Source: Pseudopyrenochaeta lycopersici (lineage: Eukaryota > Ascomycota > Dothideomycetes > Pleosporales > Pseudopyrenochaetaceae). Taken from it: a DNA stretch of 64,000 nt. The stretch's first letter is position 1. Every line of letters begins with the position of its first letter. A program made the position numbers and the translations under genes. The notes under the pieces were generated by a model. It was not told the origin of the DNA. It made no database searches and saw only the letters and a list, made by a program, of their open reading frames with translations. Below are positions 35,561 to 49,045 of the stretch, in pieces. The stretch lies in contig NHZP01000001.1 of NCBI GenBank assembly GCA_003313425.1, forward strand, positions 1,550,001-1,614,000. Direction: 5' to 3'.

Positions 35561-35755
35561 CTTTAAATACTCTTAAGATAAGTAATACTTATATAGAGAA
35601 CTTAGCTTACTATACTACTAGGCCTAGTAATACTATTACTAAACTAGACTTCTTCTATAGAGATTAGTTTAAACTTAAAAAATAGCTACTCTAGTTTAAC
35701 TTATTCTTTAAGTTTAATATAACTACTATAAAAGATAATAACTAAGTAGTACTTA
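35561..35755 (+). pseudogene. start of element E gag, first piece
   Basis: Aligns to 28244-28440 of element B. Continues at 57545-57865 after the F insertion. RIP-mutated. Confidence 0.65.
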
Positions 35756-35899
35756 TGTAACAATATATGAACCATGAATAGGTCACCTAACCTGGCCACA
35801 GGTTAGGTGACCCAGACTATAAAGAGGTCATAAGGCAGTCAATAGCTGAATAATAACCTTACACACAAAACACCTAACACAACCTGCGATTAACTAACA
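35756..35899 (+). repeat. 5' LTR of Gypsy F
   Basis: 144 bp. Differs from the 3' LTR at eight sites by my count, all C/T or G/A transitions at CpA/TpG; seven are mutated in this copy. Contains a 32-bp hairpin at 35781-35812. Confidence 0.93.
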
Positions 35900-36559
35900 T
35901 AATTAGTAGCTGAGCTAGAACACCAGGTGAACCTACCAGGACTTCGTCCACTAGAATCGCAGTGCATTCACCAGCAACATATTATTGCACCAGATCCGTC
36001 ACCTCCATAACGGAACTAGCAGCAACAGCTGAGAAGGAGCCGCGTTAGTTAATCTGTGCTAGTTAAAATTAGTAATTTACTAAGGAAGGGTAGCTAGAGG
36101 CAAATAACTAGCTAAACAAGGACCTGAGGAGCCCTAGAACCAGTAACCGCGATACGAGGATATATAGCACTTATTAAATAGTAGAGTTAAGCAGACAGTA
36201 AGAACAAAGGTAGTATTTGTTAATAAGGAGTAATTATTAGAAGGTTGCAGTAGCAAACTAAGGTTTGGCGAACTAAGTGCGGCCTAGACTAAGGAAACTA
36301 CTAAGGAGCCACTAAGCTACTAAAGGAACTAACAAAGCGAATAAGTAGTTACGGAGGGACAGGACGGCCTAGCTAAAGTATTTAAACCTAACTTAGCCCT
36401 AAACAGGCTATTAACTAAATATAACTAGACACAGTAAGACAGTAACAGTAAGCACACTAACAAGACAGAAACGCTTCCGCACACACATAGCTTAAAAAAT
36501 AGAAATAAGTTAGTTAAGGAAGCAGTTAACTAATAACAAATTATAGATATATATTTAGG
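35900..36559 (+). other. 5' internal region of Gypsy F
   Basis: Leader and probably the beginning of gag; continues at 41831-42114 and 48651-48790. Moderately RIP-mutated; no domain can be named here. Confidence 0.5.
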
Positions 36560-36753
36560 TGTCAGATGAAATGCTAAAATGCGTTTTTCAGAATTAATGA
36601 TTGCGATAAATCGATTGTGTGTTAATTATGATTGTCTTCCTTGTTTCTTCTACGGTGTTCTCTTGCCTTTTATACTTCCAGGACTTCCGTCGTATCAGCC
36701 CTACTATATTACCTACTACTAATATTACCTAGTAGAGTAGCATGTATCTAACA
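36560..36753 (-). repeat. 3' LTR of Copia G
   Basis: 194 bp, outer end TGTCAGATG, inner end TCTAACA next to the polypurine tract complement. Confidence 0.92.
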
Positions 36754-36759
36754 CACCCC

Positions 36760-39700
36760 CTCAGCTTAGAAACTGTTTTAAGCTAGACAAGAACTGCTTA
36801 TATTATCTTCTAATAAGCCTAGAGCTCGTGTATAAGAAGCGTTAATTACTATCTAGCTACGCCTGCTTAATCTCTAGCTTCTTAATTTAGCTTTAGATCT
36901 CTTTAAGGGGTGCTGCTGTTAGATCTATGCTTCCTGTACGCTCTATAAGGCCGATTTGGCTTAGAAATTGTGCCTATTTATTAGCTGGCAGCGCCTTTGT
37001 AAACCTATTAGCTAGCATGTTAGCTGATTAGACATAGATGACCCGAATACTTCTTCTTAACACTTCCTGTTGCAGCTAATAATTGTGAATGTCTATATGC
37101 TGAAGCTTAGTTTATAACTGTAAGACCTCTTTATTAATTAGCTAGATAGTTTAAGTATTATCGTATTGTATCGTAATTATGTCCTCAGGCAGTTTAATTT
37201 GCAGTTCCTTAAGTAGTTATAATATAAATATAGCTTCTTTTATAACTTATAATAGCGCAAGAAGCTTAGCTTCTGTTATTAAGGATATAACTGTATCTTG
37301 CTTACTTACTTTCTAAGCTATTAAGCTACTAAACAACTTAATTATATATCCCTGTAAGCTCTTTCTGTCTAGTGTGTTATTAGTAAAAGAGGTGTTGCTC
37401 GCGATTTTAAGTCAACTATCTCTGCTAAGCTTAAGCGCTCGATTTCTAGTGCTCTGCAGGTAGAGGAGAACTCGATCGGCTGCATTATGATGCTCCTATC
37501 CCGGATTCATTAGAAAGCGTGCTAGTCGTGACGTCGCGAATACAATGTCTGGACGAGTAGTTATAGCTGCAAATATTAGAGATCCAATCTTGCGCTAGTA
37601 CTTGTTAATTTCTAAAAGAGTAGCTAGGCCTTCCTGAGGCTTAAGTTTAATAGCCGCTATTAGAGTGTCGTGTTAGATATCCTTTCTGTTAACTAAACGG
37701 CTAATCTTATCCGCGTATGCTGCTTATAATAGCTGGATCTTATGCTGCTCTTAGCTCCTAATAACTTTAACTCTAAGAAACTATTAAAGATTATCTCCGC
37801 TAGTTATTAAGTACTTATCTCTAAGATATTAGATTGCTTGCTGGGCTTCAGTCTCCTTCTGCTTACTATATGTAAGAATAATATTATTAATATAGAAGAA
37901 TATAATAATTCTATCTTTAATTAGGTAGTATGGCTCGTAAGGGACGCTCTAAAAGCCTAGTTTCTTAAGGGTTAATGTAAATTCCTTCTGCTAGAGGACT
38001 GGTAATATTTGGAGCCTATATAAGGCCTTGTTAACTTATAGAACTGTCTTAGGCTTCTAATAGCTATGTGGCATTCTTATATAGATCTCTTAGTCTATTA
38101 CTGCATAAACGAAAGCATTCGTGACGTCGTACTGTTTAAGCTTAAGATCAAAATAAGCAGCGATCGCCATCAGCATTTAAAACGACTAGCTCGCGAGAGT
38201 AGCTGCATAGGTTTCCTAAGAAGTAATATTTCTCTGTTAGTCTCCTTAGACAACTAATCGCGCCTTATAGCTCTTAAAGCGATAGTCCTTATTAAGCTTA
38301 TAGGTATACACCCACATGCAGTCTAAGATCTGTTAACCCTTTACTTTTACTTCCTTTACAGGCACTTTAGACTATAATTTTATCTGCTTATAACTCTTAA
38401 GATGCTCTCTCTAGGCTTCCTTCTAGTAGTCTCTAAGTAGATGTTCTTCTATCTGCCTCTAGGTTGACGGCGGCGGTAGAAGTTAGTTAAGATGAGGCCT
38501 TAGACCTTGTGCTAGCATTTAGTTTATTTAAGCTTTATCTACTAGCTTACCTTTGTACGTTCTAAAATTCCTAGCCTGTATCTTAGCTATAAATGCGGCC
38601 TTCTATAGGACGGTCTTTAATAAGGCATCTAAGTCCTAAGTGTCTTCCTAATAAGCGCCTGCTAGCAGATGCGCAAGCAGAGCTACCGGCGGTAGAGTTA
38701 CTAGTAGCGTAGGATAGCTGTACCCTGTCTTCCTCCCTTAGCAGTATCCTAGGCTATCATATTCTTAGGTTAGCTTAGTATCCTGTATTATATTATCTTT
38801 AAAGAACGTTTTAGTCTCTAGTTAATTATAGGTAGGTTCTAGAAGCTTAGCAGATCTTACCTATGCAGCTATCTTATTTAAGGTGCTGTGCATAAGATTA
38901 TCTATAATGTCTTCTATCTTCCTGTTAAATATTATATCTTTATTAAACACTACGTCTTAAGTGCTAATTACCTTGCCTATAGTTAGAATCTAGATCCTGT
39001 AGATATTAGATAACTAATATCTAACTAGGTATCTAATCTAAGCTCGCAGATTAAGACATTAGAGTTATAATTTACCTCGAAGAGTGTTATTAGTTAAGGC
39101 AAAGGCCTTACAGCTATATGCTTTTAGGTGTGCTAGGTTCAGTTTTTAAGGTGTTGTAGCGATACTGTTTCAGAGAGCTGCAAATATAAAGAAGACTTTG
39201 TACAGTAACTTCTAATAATTTAAGTAGTTCGGCGTTTAATTGTATAGATACACTGCTGCTCGTGTAATCTCTGGCTATAGCTCCTATAGTAAGTTTGCGT
39301 CTAGCCTTATCGCGCGAGATTTATCTTTAACTACACCCCCTAAGCGTTCAGCACTACCGTTTTATACTTAGGTATCTAGAGCTGAAGGCTTAAGTTGTAT
39401 TACTTGCGCAGTACACTATAGTGCTACCTCTAGCTTCGTAGTTATAATCTCGCCGTTATATTTAATTACTTTAATAGTAATGTTATACTGCTTCTTTAGA
39501 AACTAGATAATAATATCTAGTAACCTAATAATTAACTTCCTAAGTTAATTATCCTTAAAGTAAAAGTCCTATATAAAACCAGAGTATTAATTAGTAACGA
39601 GTATTTAACTCTTCTCTTTCGTTAAGCTTCCCTCCTTATAAGAATAGAAGTTAATAGCTAGTCTTTCTCTAGGGCCTTTGTAGTTTGATTAAGACACGCG

Positions 39701-41600
39701 TTATATTTAACGCTTAGTTTTAGCTCTTCTGCACGCGTCGCACTTAACTGTTATAACTCCCTTAATGCGCACTCCCTTAGATTGCTGGACTAGGTGTTTG
39801 ATAGCTGCCGGCCCTAGATGTCCTATGCGTTTATGCTAGCGTATCGCATCAGCTTTTTGTAGTGCTCGCTTCGCCTAAGAATTAATTATTCTTATATAAA
39901 AGACTGCCTAGATTTCGTCTTATTACTCGAGTATCTATTATCTATATACTTCTTTTAGGCATGCAATTATTAAGTCGTCTCGCCTCTTAAGAGTCGTAGG
40001 CTCATTCTTATTATCCTACCACACGCCCTATTACCTAAGCAGCCTGAATAATACTAGATTATATAGGATTTCTAGATACTATACCACATCGCTTAGTATA
40101 AGCCTTATTAGTCTATATAGCCCTCTTAGGTTAAGCCACACTATTCTATATCCTTATATCTAAATTCGTATATTCTTAGCTAATATAAAATCTGCCTTAG
40201 CAGGAGGACGTAGGTTTCGAAGTTGAGTTCGGTTGTTTGTAACGTAGATTATTAAGCCTAAGTTAAGGATAAAGGATTATCTTAGTAAGTAGTCTAAATA
40301 CTTAGCTTAGAAAGATGTAGTAATAAACGCAGCACTAATTGTTGTAATCTTCTAACCTTTAAGTTAGTTAGCAGATATCTTAGGCGTAGGAGTGTAAGAG
40401 TTCTTAAAGCTTAGTGTTTATATTCGTTGTCTTTTTAATACCTTTACTTATTCCTATATATTAGGATTATATTGTAGGCGTAGCTTTACTAGCTCTAATA
40501 TTAATTCTCTTAGCTTAAACTAGTCTAGGGCATTATTATTATTAATATAGAGGTAGTTAGTAAGAAGATGGCGTAGTCTATAAGCAGGGTATTTTATACC
40601 TCTAGCTGCTGCTTTATCCTAATTCTAAGACTGCTTAGATATAGTTAATTAACTAGCTGTGCGTTTTTTTAATAAAGACTTCCTCCTTAACCCCTGTTTA
40701 GGTTGGTTAGATAATGCGCTATTAGGCACGAGAGAGGCGTCCCTATCTATATCCTAGGTGGATTTACTACTACTAGCGAGAAATAAAGCTTTACTTATAG
40801 TAAAAGCGCCCTTCTGCTATCTCCCTTTTAGGTAGTATAAGCTTATATAATCTTAGAAGCGTTTTATCATTTCTTTTTAATTTATTCCTAGCTCGCGTCT
40901 TCCTTAGTCTTAGAATGATGGCACCTAGTTAGGGCTAACCTTACTGACTGCGTTTAGGAAATCTTATATTACATAATTAAGTTTTTAGACTTCTCTAATT
41001 TCTTCAGTCTCTATAATAGTTGCTGCGTGATTATACTTAGTTAGCTAGCTGTCCTAATATATTAGTTGTCTTATTAGCTTTAAGGCTGCAATGTATTAAT
41101 CCTAAGCGCGCAGTTACTCTTCCTTATTGTTAATGCTGACAGTGCTCTTTAAAGTAGCTACCTATTCTTAGATTAAGAGCTTTAGTCTGCAGCACGTCTT
41201 CTTTAAGTAGATAGAGACTGTTACTTAAATATAGACTAATAGCTTGTCTAACCTTGCATCTTTGTCTTTATAGTTTATTACTATAACTTTGTACAAGTTA
41301 AGTTGCGTCTTATAGTAATTAACATTAGTTTTAAATGCGGTTTGTCTACTGTTTATTAAATTAGATAGATTTGCTAGAGGTTAGTCTCTAATCGCCGTGC
41401 GTTTCTTATACATTTTAATATTTAGCTTAGTTAGAGGGGTCGGCTCTGTCTTTAGCACAGTATCGCTCGTAGGGTTGACGAGGTACTACACCCTAAGTAA
41501 TAGGTATCTAGCTTCTAGCTGCTCGTACTAAGGCTTCTAGCTTATATAATTTGTAAGGATAATATCAGAATCGCGGTTTATTAGTTGTGCTATTGCTTCT
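36760..41600 (-). pseudogene. gag-pol of Copia G, RIP-inactivated
   Basis: Copia order on the minus strand. Gag is about 41600-40400 (weak). Integrase C-terminal block is near 39390-39140 (QNGSAERLGGVVKDKSRAIR). RT is about 38560-37700, with the FVYAV...YIRMP block and the catalytic box degraded to YINNIIL (Asp to Asn). RNase H ends near 36960 with the NRFTKALP motif. Stops are RIP-type TAG/TAA. Frame was followed only piecewise, so small indels cannot be excluded. Confidence 0.8.
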
Positions 41601-41631
41601 CGCGTAAAGTTAAGGCAGTAAGACTCTTAAT

Positions 41632-41825
41632 TGTTAGATAAAATGCTAAAATGTGTTTTTTAGAATTAATAATTGCGATAAATCAATTGTGTGTTAATTA
41701 TGATTGTCTTCCTTGTTTCTTCTACAGTGTTCTCTTGCCTTTTATACTTCTAGGACTTCCGTCGTATCGGCCCTACTATATTACCTACTACTAACATTAC
41801 CTGGTAGAGTAGCATGTATCTGACA
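41632..41825 (-). repeat. 5' LTR of Copia G
   Basis: 194 bp; transitions distinguish it from the left copy. Followed by TSD TTAGG. Confidence 0.92.
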
Positions 41826-41830
41826 TTAGG

Positions 41831-42114
41831 AATATCCTACTAGGGTTAGTATTAACTAGGTATTAGTTAGCTGCTTATTATTAAGCGTATCAAAGCTCCG
41901 CCTAATATAGGGGTATTAAGTAATTCTTAGACGACTTTTTAATACAGGTAAGGCTACTATAACAGGGCATAGCCTTATTAGGATTTAGTCCGCCCGCAGA
42001 GTAGTTAACTATAAGAATTACTAGCAAAGGTAGGCTAATTAACTAGTAAGTTAAGGATTTGCGACCCTATACCTAGATTAATCCAAGTTAGCTAAGGTTT
42101 AAGAACCTATTAAG
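41831..42114 (+). other. Gypsy F internal sequence between inserts
   Basis: 284 bp of F's 5' region left between Copia G and Gypsy C. No domain recognised. Confidence 0.6.
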
Positions 42115-42509
42115 TGTTACGAACAGGAAGTGGGAAGGCGGCGGTTATGAGGATGAGGGAAGAGGCACGGACGGCCAGCGAGGAGACCGAGCCTCTGAAC
42201 CAGCCGATGACGCCAGGATCACGTAATCCCAGGAAACCCACGCCAAGACGGACTATATCCTATAGGACAGAGATAAACCTAGAAATCCTAGAGGGGGCCT
42301 TATAGGAATCCTATAAGACAATCATGTATATAGACTCGCATAATGTAGCCCTACGGCACATTGTAATTAACTTAAGACAATCTACAAGTATACTACTATT
42401 TAACACTTCTACCTTCAACCTAGCCTGCACATCTATAGAATACTCTAAAGATATCTACTAGTTAACACTAGTTACTTTATATTATAACTACTTAATTAGA
42501 TCTTTAATA
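42115..42509 (+). repeat. 5' LTR of Gypsy C
   Basis: 395 bp, TGTTACGAACAGG...TTTAATA. Less RIP-mutated than the 3' LTR. Contains repeated CCTATAGGA/ATCCTATAAGA words also seen in the D LTR. Confidence 0.92.
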
Positions 42510-42649
42510 TTTTAATTACCCTTAAGATAAGCAGCCCTAGTAAATACGTAGCTACCCCTAACTCTTTAACTGTGTCTACTAAAGGATGTCTAATTAGTAA
42601 ACCTACTATGTTTAGTAGTAACTAATAACACCTTAAAGGATAGTTACTC

Positions 42650-45600
42650 TAACTTAACTTCTACTTTTACCTCTATAAGGATATTAATAAAAGTAATAAG
42701 GTACCTATCGCGATTACTTACCTTACGGGTAAGGCGCTAGACTAGGTTATACTATAACTAGAATAATATATAGACTAAGGAATTGTAGATACAGAGAACA
42801 TAGAAATATTTAAAGATTAGGATAAGTTTAAAAAACATATCTAGCAGATCTTTAGGATACAGACTAAGAAAGTCGCAGCAGAATAATATATACAGAAACT
42901 AAAATAATACACCTCTATTACTAACTACGCTAATAAGTTTAAATAATATTCTATAATTATTAGATAGGATAATAAAGCTCTTAAAAGAATATTCTAGTAA
43001 GGCCTAAAGCTATAAGTTAGAGAGGAACTTATAAGAACAGGATTTATTATTAAAGACCTAAATAACCTAATTAATAACTATATAAGGATTAATAATAACC
43101 TATATAAACTAAACTAGGAACTACAGAGCTATAGAAAAGGAAGAATAAACTATATAGGTAAACAGAAAAGCTATATTCGCTACCTAAGGAATACTTGCAC
43201 TACTAGCTACTACACTTTTAATAAACTAGAACTAATACATCTAGATAATATTAATAAGAAGTAAAGGAACAGGAAGGTAGGAAACTAGAAGACAGATGTA
43301 GAGAAGATAAAAGGTAATTACTATAATTACAGGAAGAAGGGATACTTTATAAAAAATTATAGATAAAAGAATAAAGTTACCTAACTTAAAGTTAATATAA
43401 TTAAAAACTTTAATAACACCTAATTTAGAGACTAAGAGGTAGTTACTACACCTAACTATAGCACTAGACCCTTATTACTACTATAGTAGGATAATAACTA
43501 GATTATAAGAACCTATAGATAAGTTCCCTTAAATACTTAGGAAATTAACTAGAATAATAAGGCTCTAGTAGAACTATATCTAGGGACCCTAGTTAACTAA
43601 GACTAACTACTACTTATAAAAAGCATTAAGGAAGTATAGGCACTAGATAATAAAATACAGAGAATATAGGGTATACTAGCACTATAGAAAATACATAGTA
43701 GAAAATATATATACATGTAATACTAGGACTAGAAGATAAAATATAAACCCTTAAATTAGAATAATATGTGTTAGGAATACGTAATAGAGAATATTAAGTG
43801 TTTTAGATTCTCTATAGAATAAGCTAAGTAATAAATTAAATAAAAAGCTTTAGCCTAAGCAGAGAAGGGACAGAAACTCTTTTAATACGACTACAACTAG
43901 AGAAACCTAAAATACGGGCTACTATTATACCTCTGCTGCATATATAATTGCTGCGATTACTATTACGCTATTAAGCTATAAGAAGGACACTTCCTAATAC
44001 TAAAAAGGGCGTGTAAATAGTAGTAGTATAACTGTTAACAGGACGATTATATTAACTACTTGTAGGATAAACAAATAATAAATTATTTCCTAGGATACAA
44101 CAATAAGTATACTGTAAACTAAAACATTATTATAAATAAGTAATATACTAATAAATTATAGTAAACCTGTATAAATCTAAGATATAAGCGCTATAAGCTA
44201 GAAAAGGAAGTAAACAGCTTTAAGGAAAATTCTTTTTTAGACAGAAACTAGAAGTTAAACCTTCTTATAGTAAGAAGGCTAGAACTAGACGAGGAATTTG
44301 TCTACAACTAGACGGCACTAATAAGTAGTGTTAGGCTATCTAATAAAAGGAAGAGAGTCTCTTCTAACTTAGAATAGAACTCTAAGGAAAGGAGCTAAAG
44401 GCACTAATAGATTCTAGATTATAAGTAAACTACATCTCTAAGACAGCTATGTTAAAAGCAGGGCTACAACCTGTTTTAAAGAAAATACCTTACTAGATAA
44501 CAGTAGTAAACAGAAAATTAAGAGAGATAATAACCTATAAGGTTACTACTAGCCTCAGCCTAGCCTCTAAAACATACTAGGTTAGACTAGACATCTTTAG
44601 GACGGCCGCCTATGATATTATACTAGGGCTACCTTAGTTAAGGTACTATAACCTAGTAATTAACTAGACAAAACAAAGAGTATCTATACGTACAAAGAAT
44701 AACATAAGAATGCTTACGCAACAGTCGTATACCTTAGTAGATAAGAAGATAATAATAAATATTAAACCTTCGCGAAAAGCTAAGAAACAGCTACTTTGTT
44801 AGTAGCTAGTAAAGAACGCTAAGAAGAATAAGGAGTTAGTTACTACTCCTAGGATCTTAGAAGAATATAAGGAATTTAGAGATATATTTACTAAAAAGGT
44901 AGGAAGAGAAGCACTACTAAAATACTAAGAATAGGACTATAAGATAGAACTTATAGAAGGCAAGCAGCCTAGGTTTATACTAATATACCGCCTAAGCGAC
45001 TACAAGCTAGGCGTCCTAAAGAAATATATTAATAAAAATTTAGCAAAGGGTTTTATTAGGAAATCTAAGTCCTTAGCAAGATATCCTGTCCTGTTTACGC
45101 TAAAGAAGGATAGAGCGTTAAGGCTATGTATTAACTATAGGAAGTTAAACAATATTACTAAAAAGAACTGCTACCCGCTACCTAATATATAAGAGCTACG
45201 CGATAGATTAATAGGAGCTTAATACTTTACCGCACTAGACTTAAGAGGAGCGTATAACCTTATTAGAATAAAAGAAGGAGAAGAATAGAAAACTGCCTTT
45301 AAGACATAATATAGATATTATAAGTACACAGTAATACCTTTTAGCCTAATAAACGCACTGGTAACGTGTTAAGATTTAATTAATAACGTCTTAGCAGAAT
45401 GTCTTAATATATATGCTATAGCCTACCTAGACGATATTCTAGTTTACTCTAGAAATATAAACAAACACAAGGAATATGTTAAGGAAGTACTATAATAATT
45501 AAGGAACTACCACCTTAAGTTAAAACTAGAAAAGTGCGAATTTTATAAAGAAGAAGTAGAATTCCTAGGATATATAGTTAGAAGATAAGGAGTGCAGATT

Positions 45601-47620
45601 AGTAAATTAAAAATTAGGATAATCTAAGAATAGAAGACACTATAAACAGTTAAAGACATTTAGTTATTTTTAGGATTTATTAACTTTAATTAATAATTTA
45701 TTAAGGACTTTGCTAAGATTATAACACTCTTAACAAAACTAATAAAAAAGATGAAAAGTAGGACTAGAACGAAGAACAACAACAAGCCTTCAAGATATTA
45801 AAAGAAGCCTGCGTAGCTAAACTAGTACTTATATCATTTACTAGTAGACAACTACTAAAGATTAAAACAGACGCATCAGACCTTGTAATCAGAGCAGTAG
45901 CTTTACAGAAAAAAGACAGAAAATAGCACTCTATAGCGTATTACTCGCGTAAGTTCTTATAAATAGAAGAACGATACAATATCTACAATAAAGAACTAAA
46001 AGCTATTATTAACGCACTGCGACATTAGAGAGTATATGCAGAAAGTTGCTTAGAACTTACTATTTACACTAACTACTAGAACCTAATATACTTCACGATA
46101 ATAAAATAACTAAACTAAAGATAAGTAAGATAGTTAGAACTCTTAGGATAATATAAGTTTAAGATTATCTATACACTAGGAAAAGAAAATAGAAGAGTAG
46201 ACGTACTAAGCAGGAGACACGATGTAATAGGGAAGAAAACTAAAGTTCGCATAGTAATCCTGAAAATAAATAAAGATAGAACTTTAGGACCTTCGCAAGA
46301 ATACTACGTAATCTTAAAAATATAAGTAGAAGTCCCTGAAGACCTACACGAGACTATTATCTAATAATATTATAATAATCTAATATATAGATACTTAGGA
46401 ATCACGAAAATAACAGAACTTATCTAACAAAACTATTACATCACAAACCTAAGGCAAAAAGTAGAAACACATATTAAAAAATGTGTACCCTACTAATAAA
46501 ATAAACATGCTACTTATGTACCCTATAGTAAGTTATAGGTAATTAAGATACCTACAAAACTATAGGAAGATATAGCAATAGACTTTATTACAGATTTACC
46601 TAAGTCTGCAGACAAAGTAACTAGATATAAGTATAATACGATATGTAATATAGTATACAGATGTATTAAATACGCAGAGTTTATACTATTTAGAAAAAAT
46701 TTTACGGCACTACAACTTACAGAAATAGTAAAAGACTAAATATTCTAATACTACGGTATACTAAAGACTATTATCAGCGATAGAGATAAGTTATTTATAT
46801 CTAATTTCTAGTTAACCTTTGTAGCTAAGATAGGTACTTAAAGGAAACTATCTACAGTATACCACCTAGAAACTGATAGACAAACAGAACAAATAAACAG
46901 GACCTTAAAACAGTATCTACGAACGTACTGCAATAAATAACAGGACAACTAGGTATTACTGTTACTTACAGCCTAAATTGTATTTAATAATAGTAAATCT
47001 AAAGTAATAGGCAAAATACTATTCTACGCCTATCACGGGAAACACCTAAACCTATTTAAAAGACACTTTCTAAGTATTAAAGCGGAAGCCGTAGTTAGGA
47101 CAGTAAGAGAACTGTAGGTAACGCTAAAACAGTTACAAGAAAGACTTAAGAAAAGATAAGGATAATAAATTTTATATGTTAATAAGAAAAGAAAAACAGC
47201 ACCTTAGCTAAAAAAAGAGGATAAAGTATACTTACTTATAAAAAACTTACGCACGAAATAACCTAATAAGGGGTTAGACTACGTTAAAGTTAGACTATTT
47301 TTAATTAAATAATGTAATAGACTAGTTACGTATATATTAGAACTACCTAAAGACGTAAAAATCTACTCTAGGTTCTATATTAAGTTACTAGAACTAGCAT
47401 ACCTAGTAACACTACTACAGAAGACTTTTAAGTATAAGACTAAAGAGGAGATAGAGTATAAAGTTAAGAAGATCCTTAATAAGAGACGCTTAAAGATTAT
47501 AGAAAACTAATATAGAGAAAGAGAGTACCTTATAAAATAGAAGGACTACCCTAACTTAGAAAATACATAGGAACCTAAATTAAACTTAGGAAACTGTAAG
47601 GAATAAATTAGTAAATATAA
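42650..47620 (+). pseudogene. gag-pol of Gypsy C, RIP-inactivated
   Basis: Zinc knuckle at about 43312-43372 with Cys codons turned to Tyr (YYNYRKKGYFIKNY). RT about 44990-45670; the catalytic box YLDDILVYS at 45424-45450 is intact. RNase H about 45840-46220 (TDASDLVI), integrase about 46370-47100 (IDFITDLPK; ISDRDKLFIS), chromodomain-like end about 47420-47560. Numerous RIP stops. Related to B and D but a separate family by LTR. Confidence 0.85.
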
Positions 47621-47769
47621 CTATAATAAGGAATAAAAAGAAGTTAGGTATTAGAATTATAACTAACCTAATCTAATAACGTAATTCCTAGAGGAAGAGG
47701 GTTACCTTTAAGCTAGGACAGAGTGAAGACGCTCTAGTCTAAGGCAGAAGTACTAGGCATTAGCCCTTA

Positions 47770-48165
47770 TTTAAGAACATTAACCTTATAATTAATATCC
47801 TTAATCGCCTCTAACGCCTTAATCTCTTCCGCAATATAACTAGAATTATCTACCTACTATTACTTATAACGCTGTAACAACTTTTATTATTTATAAAGTT
47901 AATTCTTTTTTACGCGAGCAGTAAGAAGGGCATTTAGCGCCTTCTCTTCTACGTTATCAGCCTCAGCTTCTTGTGCGTCTAATTAAGCTAATTCCTTATC
48001 TAAATAAGAAAAGTTTAGAACTAGCACATCTACTAGCTCGTACGACGACACCCTATTTTAATAATAATTCCTACACTTCTCTTTTAATAACAACATCCTA
48101 CACTCTAACTTCTTCTTTAAATAATATTTGTAAGAGACTATAGCGACCTAACTAATAGTGTTTAT
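47770..48165 (-). pseudogene. antisense coiled-coil ORF in Gypsy C
   Basis: Between pol and the 3' LTR, opposite to gag-pol. The minus strand reads a Cys-containing start (CRMLLLKEKCRN), then LDKELA-stop-LDAQEAEADN and KALNALLTARVKK, then IAEEIKALEAI. Stops are RIP-type. The LDKE...EAEA...KAL-ALL-AR block is shared with element D, and the overall layout with element B. Confidence 0.6.
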
Positions 48166-48250
48166 ATAATCTCTAACAGAATAATAATAAGCAGTACTAC
48201 GAGAAGCTATAGGTCAGTTATAAGGACATAAGGACTAGAAGGGGAGATAG

Positions 48251-48645
48251 TGTTACGAACAGGAAGTAGGAAGGCGGCGGTTATAAGGATAAGGGAAGAG
48301 GCACAGACGGCTAGCAAGGAGACTGAGCCTCTGAACCAGCTAATAACGCCAGGATTACGTAATCCTAAGAAACCTACGCTAAGACAGACTATATCCTATA
48401 GGACGGAGACAAACCTAGAAATCCTAGAGGGGGCCTTATAGGAATCCTATAAGACAATTATGTATATAGACTCGCATAATGTGGCCCTACGGCATATTAT
48501 AATTAACTTAAGACAATCTACGAGTATACTACTATTTAACACTTCTACCTTTAACCTAGCCTGCATATCTATAGAATACTCTAAAGATATCTACTAGTTA
48601 ACACTAGTTGCTTTATATTGTAACTACTTGATTAGATCTTTAATA
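48251..48645 (+). repeat. 3' LTR of Gypsy C
   Basis: 395 bp; same length as the 5' copy and more RIP-mutated. Followed by TSD TTAAG. Confidence 0.92.
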
Positions 48646-48650
48646 TTAAG

Positions 48651-48790
48651 TAAATTAGTATTAGGAAGATTAGAGGTAATTTCGCTTACTCCTAAACTAA
48701 GAGTTAACACGTTAGAAGCATAGTTAAGTTAACAGAGTAGGGAACTAACAGGGCTACCTAGAAAACCGCGGACACTACTAAGCAGAGAAC
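48651..48790 (+). other. Gypsy F internal sequence between inserts
   Basis: 140 bp of F between Gypsy C and the solo A LTR. Confidence 0.6.
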
Positions 48791-49040
48791 TGTAATGGGC
48801 TGCGCCCTTTAAGCAGGAGAGGCTTCGCTACTATCGCACGGGGAAAGAACTCCTTAATCTCCTCTGCCCCCTTTTCTTATTAGCTCGTACAAGTTAGCAG
48901 CTAGAGGAGCACGTTCCTCTTCGCTCGTACGAACATATATATATATCCTCTAAGGATACCTGTAACCTCTTCTCTATCTTTCTCCTTCTGTAGTATAGGA
49001 CAAATGCACACTCGTTAGTCAGGCCTCTTCGCCCATAACA
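48791..49040 (+). repeat. solo LTR of the Gypsy A family
   Basis: 250 bp, TGTAATGGGC...CCCATAACA, with perfect TSD AGAAC (48786-48790 and 49041-49045). It keeps CpA/TpG sites, so it is either recent or too short to be recognised by RIP. Left after LTR-LTR recombination of a full A element. Confidence 0.95.
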
Positions 49041-49045
49041 AGAAC

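Larger units (their letters stand above)
36560..41825 (-). mobile_element. Ty1/Copia retrotransposon G, 5.3 kb, in F
   Basis: LTRs 36560-36753 and 41632-41825, 194 bp each; perfect TSD TTAGG at 36555-36559 and 41826-41830. Minus orientation is shown by a C-run (complement of the polypurine tract) directly inside the left LTR and by the coding strand. RIP-mutated. Confidence 0.93.
42115..48645 (+). mobile_element. Gypsy retrotransposon C, 6.5 kb, in F
   Basis: LTRs 42115-42509 and 48251-48645, 395 bp each; perfect TSD TTAAG at 42110-42114 and 48646-48650. The terminal CA of each LTR has become TA. LTR differences are transitions. A purine tract GAAGGGGAGA lies directly before the 3' LTR. Confidence 0.93.

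Noticed and set aside
42114..42305. 63-codon frame repeated at 48250-48441
   Set aside because: Both lie in the LTRs of Gypsy C; the similarity is LTR identity, not a gene family.
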